Below are positions 42,795 through 50,696 of a DNA stretch of 64,000 bases, one piece after another. The notes beneath the pieces were generated by a model, which saw nothing but the letters and a program-made list of their open reading frames with translations, was not told where the DNA came from and searched no databases. The first letter of the stretch is position 1; each line of letters starts with the position of its first letter. Position numbers and translations under genes: made by a program. The DNA is from CAZZBK01 sp964652155 (GTDB taxonomy: Bacteria; Planctomycetota; Planctomycetia; Pirellulales; PNKZ01), in NCBI GenBank assembly GCA_964652155.1, contig CAZZBK010000003.1, forward strand, positions 1-64,000, written 5' to 3'.

Positions 42795-42959
42795 CTACTT
42801 CTTCTTCTCCAGATGGAGCGTGTGCTTGCGGAGGCGCGGGCTGTACTTCATGAGCTTGAGCTTCTCGCCCCCCTGCTTGCGACGAATCGTGTAATTATGG
42901 TCCTTGGTCTCTTCGCAGACCAAAAACACGACTTCCACCTTCTTCTTACTCTTAGCCAT
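42795..42959 (-). CDS. rpmG: 50S ribosomal protein L33
   Basis: A 54-residue basic protein: MAKSKKKVEVVFLVCEETKD, then HNYTIRRKQGGEKLKLMKYS and PRLRKHTLHLEKKK. The pattern (EVVFLVCEET, YTIRRKQ..., KLKLMKYSPRLRKH) is that of bacterial L33. Only one cysteine remains, so it is the zinc-free or C-minus form. ATG is preceded by GAAGG at good spacing. It lies 75 bases upstream of recJ on the same strand. Confidence 0.93.
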   Translation of the reverse strand: MAKSKKKVEVVFLVCEETKDHNYTIRRKQGGEKLKLMKYSPRLRKHTLHLEKKK

Positions 42960-43127
42960 GACGCTTAACCTTCACGCGCGAAAAAAGCCCGTCCAATGTA
43001 GAATGGGCCATTCTAGTCGCTAGGCACCCCGCTGTACCAGCCCCAAGCGCTGCGAATTGGCCCGCAGCGGATTATAATCGATACCGACCTGGGGTGCCTT
43101 TCCGAAACGCTTGATCCCATTCAACTT

Positions 43128-44291
43128 ATGTCTCTTAGCGGCAGTACACTACGACTGGCGATTGACGGCGGCGCGGCGGAATTGCCCGAGGGGCCGCCCG
43201 GCTGGCCACCGCTCGACGAGGCGGTGCGCGTAGCGCTCAACCACGGCTGGCGCGATGGATCCTGGGGCCGCTATCACGGCGGGCATGTCGAGCGGCTGGC
43301 CGAGGTGCTCGCGGAAACCTTCGCAGTCGACTACGCCTATCCCTGTTCGAGCGGGACCTTTGCCGTCGAGTTGGCCCTGCGCGCCTTGCAGATCGGCCGC
43401 GACGACGAAGTCTTGCTCGCCGGTTACGACTTCCCCGGAAACTTTCGCGCGATCGAGGCAGTCGGCGCGCGGCCGGCACTCGTCGACGTGACTGCCTTTA
43501 ATGCGAACCTCGATCTCGATCAACTCGATGCAGCCTGCTCGCCACAGACGCGGGCCGTGATTGTCTCGCATCTGCATGGCGGCGTGGTGCCGATCGATCG
43601 CGTGGTGGCCTGGGCTCAAAGGCGCGGCATTCAAGTGGTCGAAGACGCCTGCCAGGCCCATGGTGCGTCGCTCGCCGGGCAACCACTTGGCTCCTGGGGC
43701 GACGTCGGCGTGCTCAGCTTTGGCGGCAGCAAGTTGCTCTCGGCCGGCCGCGGCGGCGCGCTGCTCACGCGCCGCGCCGACGTCCAGCAGCGGGCCAAGA
43801 TCTTCTGCGAACAGGGAAACCACGCCTTTCCGCTCAGCGAGTTGCAGGCGATGGTGTTGTTGCCGCAACTAAAGTCGCTTGATGAGCGACACATGCAGCG
43901 CAAGGCCAACGTGCGGCAACTTCACGCGGCCCTGTCTGGACAGGCTGCCCTGCGGCCATTCGAAAATCACCTCCCCCAGGCCGATCCGGCGTATTACAAG
44001 CTGGGGTTGTTCTACGACGGCCGACGAGCTGGCGACCGCTCGCGCGCGGACTTCATCGCCGCGGCACAGGCCGAAGGGGTGGCCATCGACGCCGGGTTCC
44101 TGGGCTTCGCGCAGCGTAGCGAGCGGCGCGCTCGACGCGCGACCGCGCTAACACAGACGGCCGCCGCGAGTGAACAGGTGTTGGTGCTCCATCATCCGGT
44201 GCTGCTCGCCGAGAGCGCGGTCGTCGACAGGGTAGCCCGCGCGCTGCGAAAGATCATCGACGCCTGGTCTCAGCCCGAGGGGCACGCCTAG
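43128..44291 (+). CDS. DegT/DnrJ/EryC1/StrS-family PLP enzyme
   Basis: A 387-residue sugar-aminotransferase-like protein. It shows YPCSSGTFAVELALRALQIG, DEVLLAGYDFPGN, AVIVSHLHGGVVPID, VVEDACQAHGAS (PLP-binding Asp) and VGVLSFGGSKLLSAGRGGAL, where the Lys of GSK is the PLP Schiff-base residue. Then FPLSELQAMVLLPQL. Members transaminate nucleotide keto-sugars or dehydrate them, usually for surface polysaccharides or antibiotics. No sugar-nucleotide genes are adjacent, so the pathway is unclear. A TATAAT box at 43073-43078 may belong to its promoter. Confidence 0.9.
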   Translation: MSLSGSTLRLAIDGGAAELPEGPPGWPPLDEAVRVALNHGWRDGSWGRYHGGHVERLAEVLAETFAVDYAYPCSSGTFAVELALRALQIGRDDEVLLAGYDFPGNFRAIEAVGARPALVDVTAFNANLDLDQLDAACSPQTRAVIVSHLHGGVVPIDRVVAWAQRRGIQVVEDACQAHGASLAGQPLGSWGDVGVLSFGGSKLLSAGRGGALLTRRADVQQRAKIFCEQGNHAFPLSELQAMVLLPQLKSLDERHMQRKANVRQLHAALSGQAALRPFENHLPQADPAYYKLGLFYDGRRAGDRSRADFIAAAQAEGVAIDAGFLGFAQRSERRARRATALTQTAAASEQVLVLHHPVLLAESAVVDRVARALRKIIDAWSQPEGHA

Positions 44292-44376
44292 CCGGTCCGT
44301 CTCGGACCGGTTGTGTGACGTTGGTCGCGTGACCGGACTGCGCTCTGTGTACGTCCGGTCCCAGAGGAACCGGCTA
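44289..44376. repeat. Nested palindromes between convergent genes (family E)
   Basis: TAGCCGGT (44289-44296) pairs with ACCGGCTA (44369-44376). Nested inside, CCGGTCC/GGACCGG (44292-44310) and GACCGGAC/GTCCGGTC form smaller hairpins. It lies between the DegT-type gene and csrA and may stop transcription from both sides. Confidence 0.7.
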
Positions 44377-44410
44377 TGAATGAGTGTCACCGGCGTGCAT
44401 CAAATCCGCG

Positions 44411-44680
44411 TTAACTCATCGACCGCATGGCACCGTCGAGCAGGCCGCTCGGCGATACCGGCGGCAGCGAAGCTTGAGGCTCACTCGAAATCTGCGGCAC
44501 GGCTGGGCTCGTGGCCTGGGCAGGCTCGCTGAGTGGCTCCAACTCGTCGCGGCGAATTTTCACCCCGGGCGGGGCCAATATCCCCACGCTGACCCGCGTG
44601 CCCGAAATCCGCGTGATGATCAGCGTGACTCGATCGTCGATGACAATTTTCTGTCCGACTTTCCGGCTTAGAACTAGCAT
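44411..44680 (-). CDS. csrA: Carbon storage regulator CsrA with long C-terminal tail
   Basis: An 89-residue RNA-binding regulator. MLVLSRKVGQKIVIDDRVTL and the following beta strands, then VSVGILAPPGVKIRRDELEPL, match CsrA; the RNA-contacting Arg near position 44 is kept (IRRDEL). About 38 extra residues rich in Ser, Pro, Ala and Gln extend the normal 50-60-residue core. CsrA dimers bind GGA motifs in mRNA leaders to control translation. ATG follows GGAG by 9 bases. No flagellar genes or fliW lie nearby. Confidence 0.92.
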   Translation of the reverse strand: MLVLSRKVGQKIVIDDRVTLIITRISGTRVSVGILAPPGVKIRRDELEPLSEPAQATSPAVPQISSEPQASLPPVSPSGLLDGAMRSMS

Positions 44681-45032
44681 GATGCTAATCTCCGTCGCTC
44701 GTCCGTGTGGTCGTTCCTGACACACGCAAAAGACCCATGGACTAATCACGTACTTCCTGTACGCAAATCCACAGTCGACCGTCTAAAAAAGGCCGATGGG
44801 CCACGACGGCTCTCTTGCATCACCCCAGACGTGCAAATCCCAAGCCAGTGAACACAATTCGACCGACAGCACTGCTTTCATCATCGCAAGTTAATGCTTA
44901 TATATAACTTACGTCGATTATACCGGCACGGACCCTGCCCGAGGGTCGTTGAAATCGAGCATCTCATTTTCAGACGCCAGTCTCAAAACGAGACGAATCG
45001 TCGTCGGGCGTCGTGAGTGCGTGCGGCGCGCA
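44681..45032. other. 352-base gap upstream of csrA
   Basis: No gene is visible. It contains an AT-rich island around 44888-44922, listed separately as a possible csrA control region. Confidence 0.5.
44888..44922 (-). promoter_or_regulatory. AT-rich control region with -10 box upstream of csrA
   Basis: On the minus strand TATAAT (44917-44922) is a perfect -10 box. Just downstream, AAGTTA (44888-44893) and TAACTT (44905-44910) form an inverted repeat in an AT-rich island. A -35 match is poor, so an activator or alternative sigma factor may be needed. It lies about 210 bases upstream of csrA. Confidence 0.35.
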
Positions 45033-45812
45033 CTACGCGGCGGGGGGGTCGTCGTTGGCGACAGCCGATTCGTCAGGCTCGGCCACAAACCGATAGCCTG
45101 CCCCGCGAACGCTCAAGAAGTGCCGTGGGTTGGTCGGGTCCACCTCGAAGGCCTTCCGCAGTCGCACGATAAAATTGTCGACGGTCCGCGTGGTCGGGTT
45201 TCCACGCAGCTCCCAAACCTCTTCGAGCAAGGTCTCGCGGCTCACCACGACCCCTTCATGCTCGATGAAGAAGCGGAGCAATTTCATTTCCGTGCTGGTG
45301 AGCTTCACGCTCTCGCCGGCCACGCTCACCTCGAAGGTCTCGAAATTGACGTGGGCTCGGCCGAAATCGTAGATCGACACGCTCTTGCCGCTGACGGTGG
45401 AAGCGCCCGAGCCGCGACGCTGCTGTCGCGAGAGCAAGTTGCGGACCATCGCCAACAGCTCGTCCAACTCGAACGGCTTTTGCAGGTACTGATCGGTGCC
45501 GACCTCGTAGCCACGAATGCGATCCTCGGCCAGTGTGCGTGCGCTGACCATCAGGATCGGCAGTTGAAACCCCTCGTCACGGAGCGTCTGGCAGACGCTA
45601 TAGCCGCTCATGCCCGGCAGCATCAGATCGAGGATCAGCAGATCGAACGGCGCGGACTCGTCGCGGAGGCGTTGCAGCGCCGCGGGCCCCTCACCCTCGA
45701 CCGTCACGTCGTACCCCTCGGCCTCGAGATTGTATTTGATGATGAACGCCAAGTGCTGCTCGTCTTCGACGACCAGAATTCGCTGTCGGGCATTGAGTTG
45801 GGCGTTCGACAT
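45033..45812 (-). CDS. OmpR-family response regulator
   Basis: A 259-residue regulator. The receiver has ILVVEDEQHLAFIIKYNL, the phosphoacceptor in LLILDLMLPGMSGY, and K in YLQKPF. The winged helix has KLTSTEMKLLRFFIEHEG, RTVDNFIVRLRKAFE and SVRGAGYRFVAEPD. A short acidic tail follows. Its kinase partner is encoded just upstream (stop 51 bases before this start). The signal and targets are unknown. Confidence 0.92.
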   Translation of the reverse strand: MSNAQLNARQRILVVEDEQHLAFIIKYNLEAEGYDVTVEGEGPAALQRLRDESAPFDLLILDLMLPGMSGYSVCQTLRDEGFQLPILMVSARTLAEDRIRGYEVGTDQYLQKPFELDELLAMVRNLLSRQQRRGSGASTVSGKSVSIYDFGRAHVNFETFEVSVAGESVKLTSTEMKLLRFFIEHEGVVVSRETLLEEVWELRGNPTTRTVDNFIVRLRKAFEVDPTNPRHFLSVRGAGYRFVAEPDESAVANDDPPAA

Positions 45813-45863
45813 GGACACGGTAAACGGGGCGTGGTAACGAAAGGTTGACACTCGGCAGACGGC

Positions 45864-46865
45864 TTATGAGGTCGCGTCGGAACGTGCCGGCGCGGGGATT
45901 GGCGCGTCACGCTCCACGGTTGATGCTCCAGAGTTGGCGGACAATTTGAACACGTTGGGCTCGACAGCGCGGCCGGGCAATTGCACCTCGAAGACGGTGC
46001 CCCGCTGTGCACCCTGGCCGCGCACGAGCACCTTGCCGCGGAGCCGTTTGACGAGCGTGTCGACGATATAGAGCCCAAGGCCCGTGCCGGTCCGCTGTCG
46101 TTCCAATTCGCTTCCCATCCGCACGAAGCGGCGAAAGATTTTTCGCCGCCACTGCAATGGAATGCCGGGGCCATTGTCGCTGATCCGTGTCACCACGCGC
46201 CCCAGCTTGGTGACCTGCATCTCGATCCGCACCGCCGCGTTGGGCAGCGAGTACTTCAAGGCATTGTCGATCAAATTGCGAAAGATCATCTCGACATCGA
46301 TCGGCCGGGCCCGCACGATCGCCGGAGTCAACTGCCGCGTGATCGTCTCGCTCGGCTGGCGATAGCGCTGCAAGGCGGTCTCGGCGCAGTGCTCGATGAC
46401 CGCGGAGACCTCGACGTCGGCGATCTCGTCGTCGGGCAACACCTGGTCGACCCGGGCCGCCTCGAGCAGATGATTGATTAGTCCGTCGAGGCGATTGAGG
46501 TCGTCGAGCATGAAGCGATGGAACTCGACCTGCTGCGACTCGCTGACGTTGCGCCGCTCGAGCGTTTGCAAGTACAGCTTGAGCGACGCGATGGGGCTTT
46601 TGAGTTCATGGGTCACGCTGTCGATAAAATTCGCCTGCCGCTGGTTGAGGCTGATCTCTTTGACCGAGATCCACAGGTACAGGATCACGCCCACCAACAC
46701 GAGCACCAGAAACGTGGTGCCCAACGCGAGGAAGACCCACCAGTAGTCGGCATAGGGCGAGGCGGCGACGGTCAGCAGCACCCAGCCAATGATCAAGGCC
46801 ACGAGCAGCACGATCATGATCGTGCCGAGCGTGATCGGCCAGCTGAGCGAACGTCGCTGCGACAT
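45864..46865 (-). CDS. Sensor histidine kinase
   Basis: A 333-residue membrane kinase with two N-terminal helices (about 13-38, ITLGTIMIVLLVALIIGWVLLTVAA; about 45-66, WWVFLALGTTFLVLVLVGVILYLW) and almost no periplasmic loop. HisKA follows (FIDSVTHELKSPIASLKLYL), then HATPase with LIDNALKYS, ISDNGPGIP and RTGTGLGLYIVDTLV. It lacks HAMP and PAS. The small sensor suggests it senses the membrane itself or a partner. It is paired with the response regulator at 45033-45812. Confidence 0.92.
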   Translation of the reverse strand: MSQRRSLSWPITLGTIMIVLLVALIIGWVLLTVAASPYADYWWVFLALGTTFLVLVLVGVILYLWISVKEISLNQRQANFIDSVTHELKSPIASLKLYLQTLERRNVSESQQVEFHRFMLDDLNRLDGLINHLLEAARVDQVLPDDEIADVEVSAVIEHCAETALQRYRQPSETITRQLTPAIVRARPIDVEMIFRNLIDNALKYSLPNAAVRIEMQVTKLGRVVTRISDNGPGIPLQWRRKIFRRFVRMGSELERQRTGTGLGLYIVDTLVKRLRGKVLVRGQGAQRGTVFEVQLPGRAVEPNVFKLSANSGASTVERDAPIPAPARSDATS

Positions 46866-47035
46866 GATCGACCGTCGATGGACTCGTGAAGCGAAACCGA
46901 ACCGCGCGCCCTGCGCGCTCGGCGCGCGGCACTCACTGCCGCGCACGTTCACTATCGCTCTTCGCAACCAAGCTGTCTACGGCCTCGCTCCCCCCGCTGC
47001 CAACTGTCGACTGCCGTCGGTCTACTCTTTCGCGC

Positions 47036-48406
47036 CTACTTTCCGATGCAGAACAGGTGCTTTTCGCCGCGCAGGAACAACTGACCGTGCGAGATCGCTG
47101 GCGAGGCATAGGTCGCTTCGCCGAGGTTGTTCTCGGCCACGACCTGAAACTCGCGGCCGGGCTTGATGACCGTGCATAGGCCGTCGTCGCTGAGGAAATA
47201 GGCTAACCCGCCGGTGCTCACCAGCGAGGCACTGTAGCGGCGACCGAGTCGCCGCGCGCCGTTGGTCAAGTCGTCGGCCGGCTTGCTGGGATCCTTCCAG
47301 ACCCGCTCGCCGGTCTTGGCGATATAACAACTGGCGATGCCGTTGTCGGCCACGACCAAAAAGTAGTCCCCCACGATGATCGGCGACGGCACATACGAGC
47401 AATTCTGCGTCGTCCGCCAGGCGATATGCGTGTCGGTCACGTCCCCCGACCCGTCGGGCTTAATGGCCAAAATATGATGTTGCGGGAAGCCGGCGGTCAG
47501 AAACAGCATCTCGCCATTGTCGACCATCGAGGCCACGAACTGTTCGGTGGGACCGCGCATCGACCAGATCAACTCGCCGTTCTGGGGATTGTAGCTGGTC
47601 ACGCTCTTGCTGCCGCTGAGCACCATCTGCGTCTTGCCCGCCAAGTTGCGAATGAGCGGCGTGACGTAGCTGCGAGTCTTGTTTTCTCGCGAGACTTTCC
47701 ACACCAGCTTGCCATCGAAGCGGTTGAGCGCAACGATGTACGAGTCGCCGTCGTGATCGCCGTTGACGATCAGCTTGTCCTCGAAGATCACCGGCGAGCT
47801 GCAAAATCCGTGCGTGCTGCTGAACACGCCCGGCTTGACCATCCACTGAAGCTTGCCTTCGAGATCGTAGGCGGCGACGGTCATGTTGCCGTGGTTCTTG
47901 GTCGGGTCGGGGCTGTCGCTTTCGAGAAACGAGACGTACACGATCTTGCCGTCGGTGGCTGGCGTGCTCGACGCGAACGAGTTGAGGTGGTGCTTCTTCT
48001 CCAGGTTGCTTGTGAGCACCGTTTGGGTCCACAACGTCTTGCCGCTCTTGCGATCCAGGCAGATCAACAGGCGTTCGACCGGTTTCGACTCGGCGACCGG
48101 CGCTGCCTTGGGGTCGGCTTTCTTGCCCGCGTTTTTGCCCGCCTGGGCATTGGCCTCGGCCTCGTCAATCAAGCAACTCGTGACAAACACGCGGTCGTCC
48201 CAGACGATCGGCGACGAGTGTCCCGTGCCGGGGATGCGGACCTTCCAGGCGACGTTCTCTTCGCCGCTCCACTGGGTCGGAATGTTCGTCTCGGTGCTGC
48301 TACCATCGCCGCGCGGGCCACGCCAGTTGGGCCAGTTCTCGGCCCCAGCGGCGAGCGTCGACAGCGACAACAACACAGCCACGGCGGCACAACGAAACAT
48401 CAACAT
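47036..48406 (-). CDS. Secreted PQQ-like beta-propeller protein
   Basis: A 456-residue protein with a signal peptide (about 1-22). The mature N-terminus NWPNWRGPRGDGSS is the hallmark of the many planctomycete PQQ-repeat proteins. Repeats with GKTLWTQ, GKLQWMVKPG, GKLVWKVS, GELIWSM and GERVWKD fit an eight-bladed propeller. The family is named for quinoprotein dehydrogenases, but such proteins often bind no PQQ and act as scaffolds, like BamB. No catalytic Glu-Asn-Asp set could be placed. ATG follows AGGA by 9 bases. Confidence 0.88.
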   Translation of the reverse strand: MLMFRCAAVAVLLSLSTLAAGAENWPNWRGPRGDGSSTETNIPTQWSGEENVAWKVRIPGTGHSSPIVWDDRVFVTSCLIDEAEANAQAGKNAGKKADPKAAPVAESKPVERLLICLDRKSGKTLWTQTVLTSNLEKKHHLNSFASSTPATDGKIVYVSFLESDSPDPTKNHGNMTVAAYDLEGKLQWMVKPGVFSSTHGFCSSPVIFEDKLIVNGDHDGDSYIVALNRFDGKLVWKVSRENKTRSYVTPLIRNLAGKTQMVLSGSKSVTSYNPQNGELIWSMRGPTEQFVASMVDNGEMLFLTAGFPQHHILAIKPDGSGDVTDTHIAWRTTQNCSYVPSPIIVGDYFLVVADNGIASCYIAKTGERVWKDPSKPADDLTNGARRLGRRYSASLVSTGGLAYFLSDDGLCTVIKPGREFQVVAENNLGEATYASPAISHGQLFLRGEKHLFCIGK

Positions 48407-48466
48407 AGCAATGAGTCCTGGCGGGAAAGGTGACGGAAGGCGGGAGTACAGTGGAAGGGGACGCGT

Positions 48467-49195
48467 TTACAGCTCTCTGATCGAGATGTTGCGGAACTGC
48501 ACGAGCGACGGCGGGCTGGTCCACTCGCCGTTCTTCTTCGCGCCATGGTGTTGCAGCGCAAGCTTGCCTCGCGGCGGCAGGCCCGGAAGCTGCGCGTTCT
48601 CGAGCACCTGCTGACCGTTGAGCTTAACGCTCAGACGATCGCCTTTGACGGTAAGCTCGAAATCGTTCCATTCGCCGATATTCTTGTCGGCGTTCAGCTT
48701 GGGGGTCACGCCGGCGCGCACTTCCGCGCTCATCGACGCGTCCATGCGATAGCCATAGACCTCGCCCGAGCCGCAAGGCCAGCACCAAATATTAACCTGC
48801 GCCTTGCTGCTGCCGCGCAGATACACGCCCGAGTCGCTGTCGGGAACAATGATCTGAATCGGCTTGCCGTCAGGGCCAAGCTTGTGAGTGCCATCGGCCT
48901 TGATGATCGGCACGCGCGGGTTGTTATAGGGTGTCTCTTTGATGCGCCATTGCATGCGGATCACGAAGTCGCCGTATTCCTTCGCGGTCCACAGTGACTT
49001 GTCCCCCTTGGCTTCGCTCTCGGCGTCGTAATCGATCACGCCGTCGACGATCTTCCAGTGGCCATTATCCCCCTCGGGCACGACCCAATTGGCGAAGTCA
49101 CGGCCATTGAACAGCGACGTGAAGCCGGCCGACTCTTGTGCAACGAGCGTGGCGGCAACGAGCAACAGACATCCGACGGCGGCGACGATTTTCAT
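48467..49195 (-). CDS. Secreted DUF1080 (3-keto-disaccharide hydrolase-like) protein
   Basis: A 242-residue protein with a signal peptide (about 1-19, MKIVAAVGCLLLVAATLVAQ). It has the DUF1080 jelly-roll pattern: GFTSLFNGRDFANWVVP, GVIDYDAES, YGDFVIRMQWRIKE, SDSGVYLRGSSKAQVNIW, GEWNDFELTVKGDRLSVKLNGQQVLE, RGKLALQHHGAKK and VQFRNISIREL. Some family members cleave 3-keto-glycosides; others only bind sugars. ATG has GAGGA 8 bases upstream. It is on the same strand as, and 60 bases before, the PQQ-propeller gene, so they may be co-expressed. Confidence 0.9.
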   Translation of the reverse strand: MKIVAAVGCLLLVAATLVAQESAGFTSLFNGRDFANWVVPEGDNGHWKIVDGVIDYDAESEAKGDKSLWTAKEYGDFVIRMQWRIKETPYNNPRVPIIKADGTHKLGPDGKPIQIIVPDSDSGVYLRGSSKAQVNIWCWPCGSGEVYGYRMDASMSAEVRAGVTPKLNADKNIGEWNDFELTVKGDRLSVKLNGQQVLENAQLPGLPPRGKLALQHHGAKKNGEWTSPPSLVQFRNISIREL

Positions 49196-49301
49196 CGAGG
49201 CAATCCTCAGGAGCGGTGGTGGGCTCAATAGACGATCTAGCATCGCCTTGCGCGGCGGCGGTGTCAATTATTTCACGCTCGCCGGGGCGAAGGTGGGTTG
49301 T

Positions 49302-49423
49302 GGGTGGCCCGGACAACTTGTTGTCCGGGTGGCGTAGCCACAAGAGGGCTTGGGGCTGTACTAAGCTGCGTCTCTTGTCGCTTTCAGCGTCCCCGACAAC
49401 GAATTGTCGGGGCTACCCGGCAC
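49302..49423 (-). repeat. Dispersed repeat, family B copy 1
   Basis: CCGGACAACTTGTTGTCCGG (49309-49328) is a 20-base palindrome. Then GGCGTAGCCACAAGAG, AAGCTGCGTCTCTTGTCGC and finally CCCCGACAACGAATTGTCGGGG. The whole is a reverse-complement relative of the element at 60637-60727. It lies between the DUF1080 gene and the end of the acylation locus. Confidence 0.8.
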
Positions 49424-49427
49424 ACAA

Positions 49428-50573
49428 TTATCTCCTTCTCGCCGGGGCGGCCAGAGCTTGCACGTCGCTCCAGATCGTGTCGGCGAGCCGCTCATTCCCC
49501 TCACCGTCGATATGCACGAAATCGAGATAATGGGCCGATTCGAGCTGCGTCTCGCCGTCGTGGTACCGGCGACGATCGTCGAGGTGCGGGGCAATCAACT
49601 CGCGCAGCGCTTGGCGACGCGCCGTATACAGCTTGTCGCTCATGATCTGCTTGCGCTGCGGCGGATCTTCGCGCGCGTAGAACAACAATAGCGCCCAGTT
49701 CTTCTGCCGCGCCCGCTCTAGCAACTCAACGAGTGCGGCCTCTTGCGGACGCTCGGCGTCGATCTTGATCGAGCTGAACCGATTTCCTGCCTGCATCAGG
49801 AGCAACGAGTCGGCCCCGAAAGGGTTGTCGTCGTCGCTCGGTGTCGACGGCGGGGTGAGCCAATTCTGCAAACCCTGCCGCAGCGAAATGGCCAGCGGCT
49901 TCGGGGCCGAACCGAGCAGGTCGTGTTGCAGCGCGTTGTGCAAGGCGTAAGCGCGGCTGTGGTCGACGGCCCAGTTACTCAGGCCAAGTTCGACCAGATC
50001 GACCGGCTTGTCATGGGGCGCTGTGCGTGCAAAGCGACCGTCGGCGTTCACGTGCCAGTCGGACATCCAGCCGCGCGAGTACTGCGCCGCCGGTTTGACA
50101 AAATCGTCGGAGAAGGCTCGCAAACCGATATCGGCAATCACGATGTCGGGCTTCACCGCTTCGAGCTGTCGCGAGAGTGCCGCCAGATCGCAAGGCAGCG
50201 CGCCGTTCATGCCCAGGTTCATCACCAACACGTTGCGGTCCGGATACGCACGTTCAAATCGGCGCTGCAAGGCGCTCACCAACGAGTGTTCGAGCCATTG
50301 CGGGTCGCCATGTTCTTGCAGCGATCGACCGAGGATGACCGAGTCGCCGATCACGGCCACGCGCAGCCCTTGGTGTTGCCGCAGCTTGTCGAGCCGCGCG
50401 TACAACATGGTCGGACTTTGTGGGTCGAGCACCGTCTCGTCGATGAGCCGCCGCTGCCAGTGCGGCGCGGCGACATACTCGATGAGCAGCGCGATGACCA
50501 CGAACACCCCCACGACGGCCAGCATCTGCCCTTTCCAAGATCGCTCGTCGATCGCATGCGGAGTGGTGTTCAT
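49428..50573 (-). CDS. Membrane-anchored SGNH-hydrolase-like protein, DltD-like role
   Basis: A 381-residue protein with one N-terminal membrane helix (about 17-35, MLAVVGVFVVIALLIEYVA) and an exported domain. The catalytic Ser sits in VAVIGDSVILGRSL (S78). The His and Asp are in YLDFVHIDGEGNERLAD (D351, H354). Gly/Asn elements VMNLGMNGA fit block II/III of SGNH enzymes. Partners of MBOAT acyltransferases (DltD, AlgJ/AlgX, PatB) have this layout and finish or edit the transfer of the acyl group to the outer polymer. It is the last gene of the locus, 6 bases after the microprotein gene. This role is inferred from context. Confidence 0.82.
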   Translation of the reverse strand: MNTTPHAIDERSWKGQMLAVVGVFVVIALLIEYVAAPHWQRRLIDETVLDPQSPTMLYARLDKLRQHQGLRVAVIGDSVILGRSLQEHGDPQWLEHSLVSALQRRFERAYPDRNVLVMNLGMNGALPCDLAALSRQLEAVKPDIVIADIGLRAFSDDFVKPAAQYSRGWMSDWHVNADGRFARTAPHDKPVDLVELGLSNWAVDHSRAYALHNALQHDLLGSAPKPLAISLRQGLQNWLTPPSTPSDDDNPFGADSLLLMQAGNRFSSIKIDAERPQEAALVELLERARQKNWALLLFYAREDPPQRKQIMSDKLYTARRQALRELIAPHLDDRRRYHDGETQLESAHYLDFVHIDGEGNERLADTIWSDVQALAAPARRR

Positions 50574-50579
50574 GGGGCA

Positions 50580-50693
50580 CTAAAAGTTCTGGTACAAGAA
50601 GAAGGACGTGCTCTGATTCATCAGCAGCAATAACAGCGCCACTTTGACAGCCAGCCACAACACGCTCAACGACCAGCGGACGGTTTCGTTCAT
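50580..50693 (-). CDS. 37-residue DltX-like membrane microprotein
   Basis: A 38-codon frame (with stop), MNETVRWSLSVLWLAVKVAL then LLLLMNQSTSFFLYQNF. It starts 3 bases after the MBOAT stop and ends 6 bases before the SGNH start, so it is in the operon by position. One membrane helix (about 8-25) is followed by a short outer tail. The last six residues, F-L-Y-Q-N-F, match the F-x-Y-x-x-F C-terminal motif known to me from DltX, the small partner of DltB, whose Tyr is thought to carry the acyl group across to DltD. Y34 would be that residue. The motif, length, topology and location all agree. Confidence 0.75.
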   Translation of the reverse strand: MNETVRWSLSVLWLAVKVALLLLLMNQSTSFFLYQNF

Positions 50694-50696
50694 GCG

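Noticed and set aside
47036..48406. PQQ-dependent alcohol dehydrogenase
   Set aside because: Only the propeller repeats are visible. The catalytic Asp/Asn/Glu set and the disulphide ring of quinoproteins could not be found.
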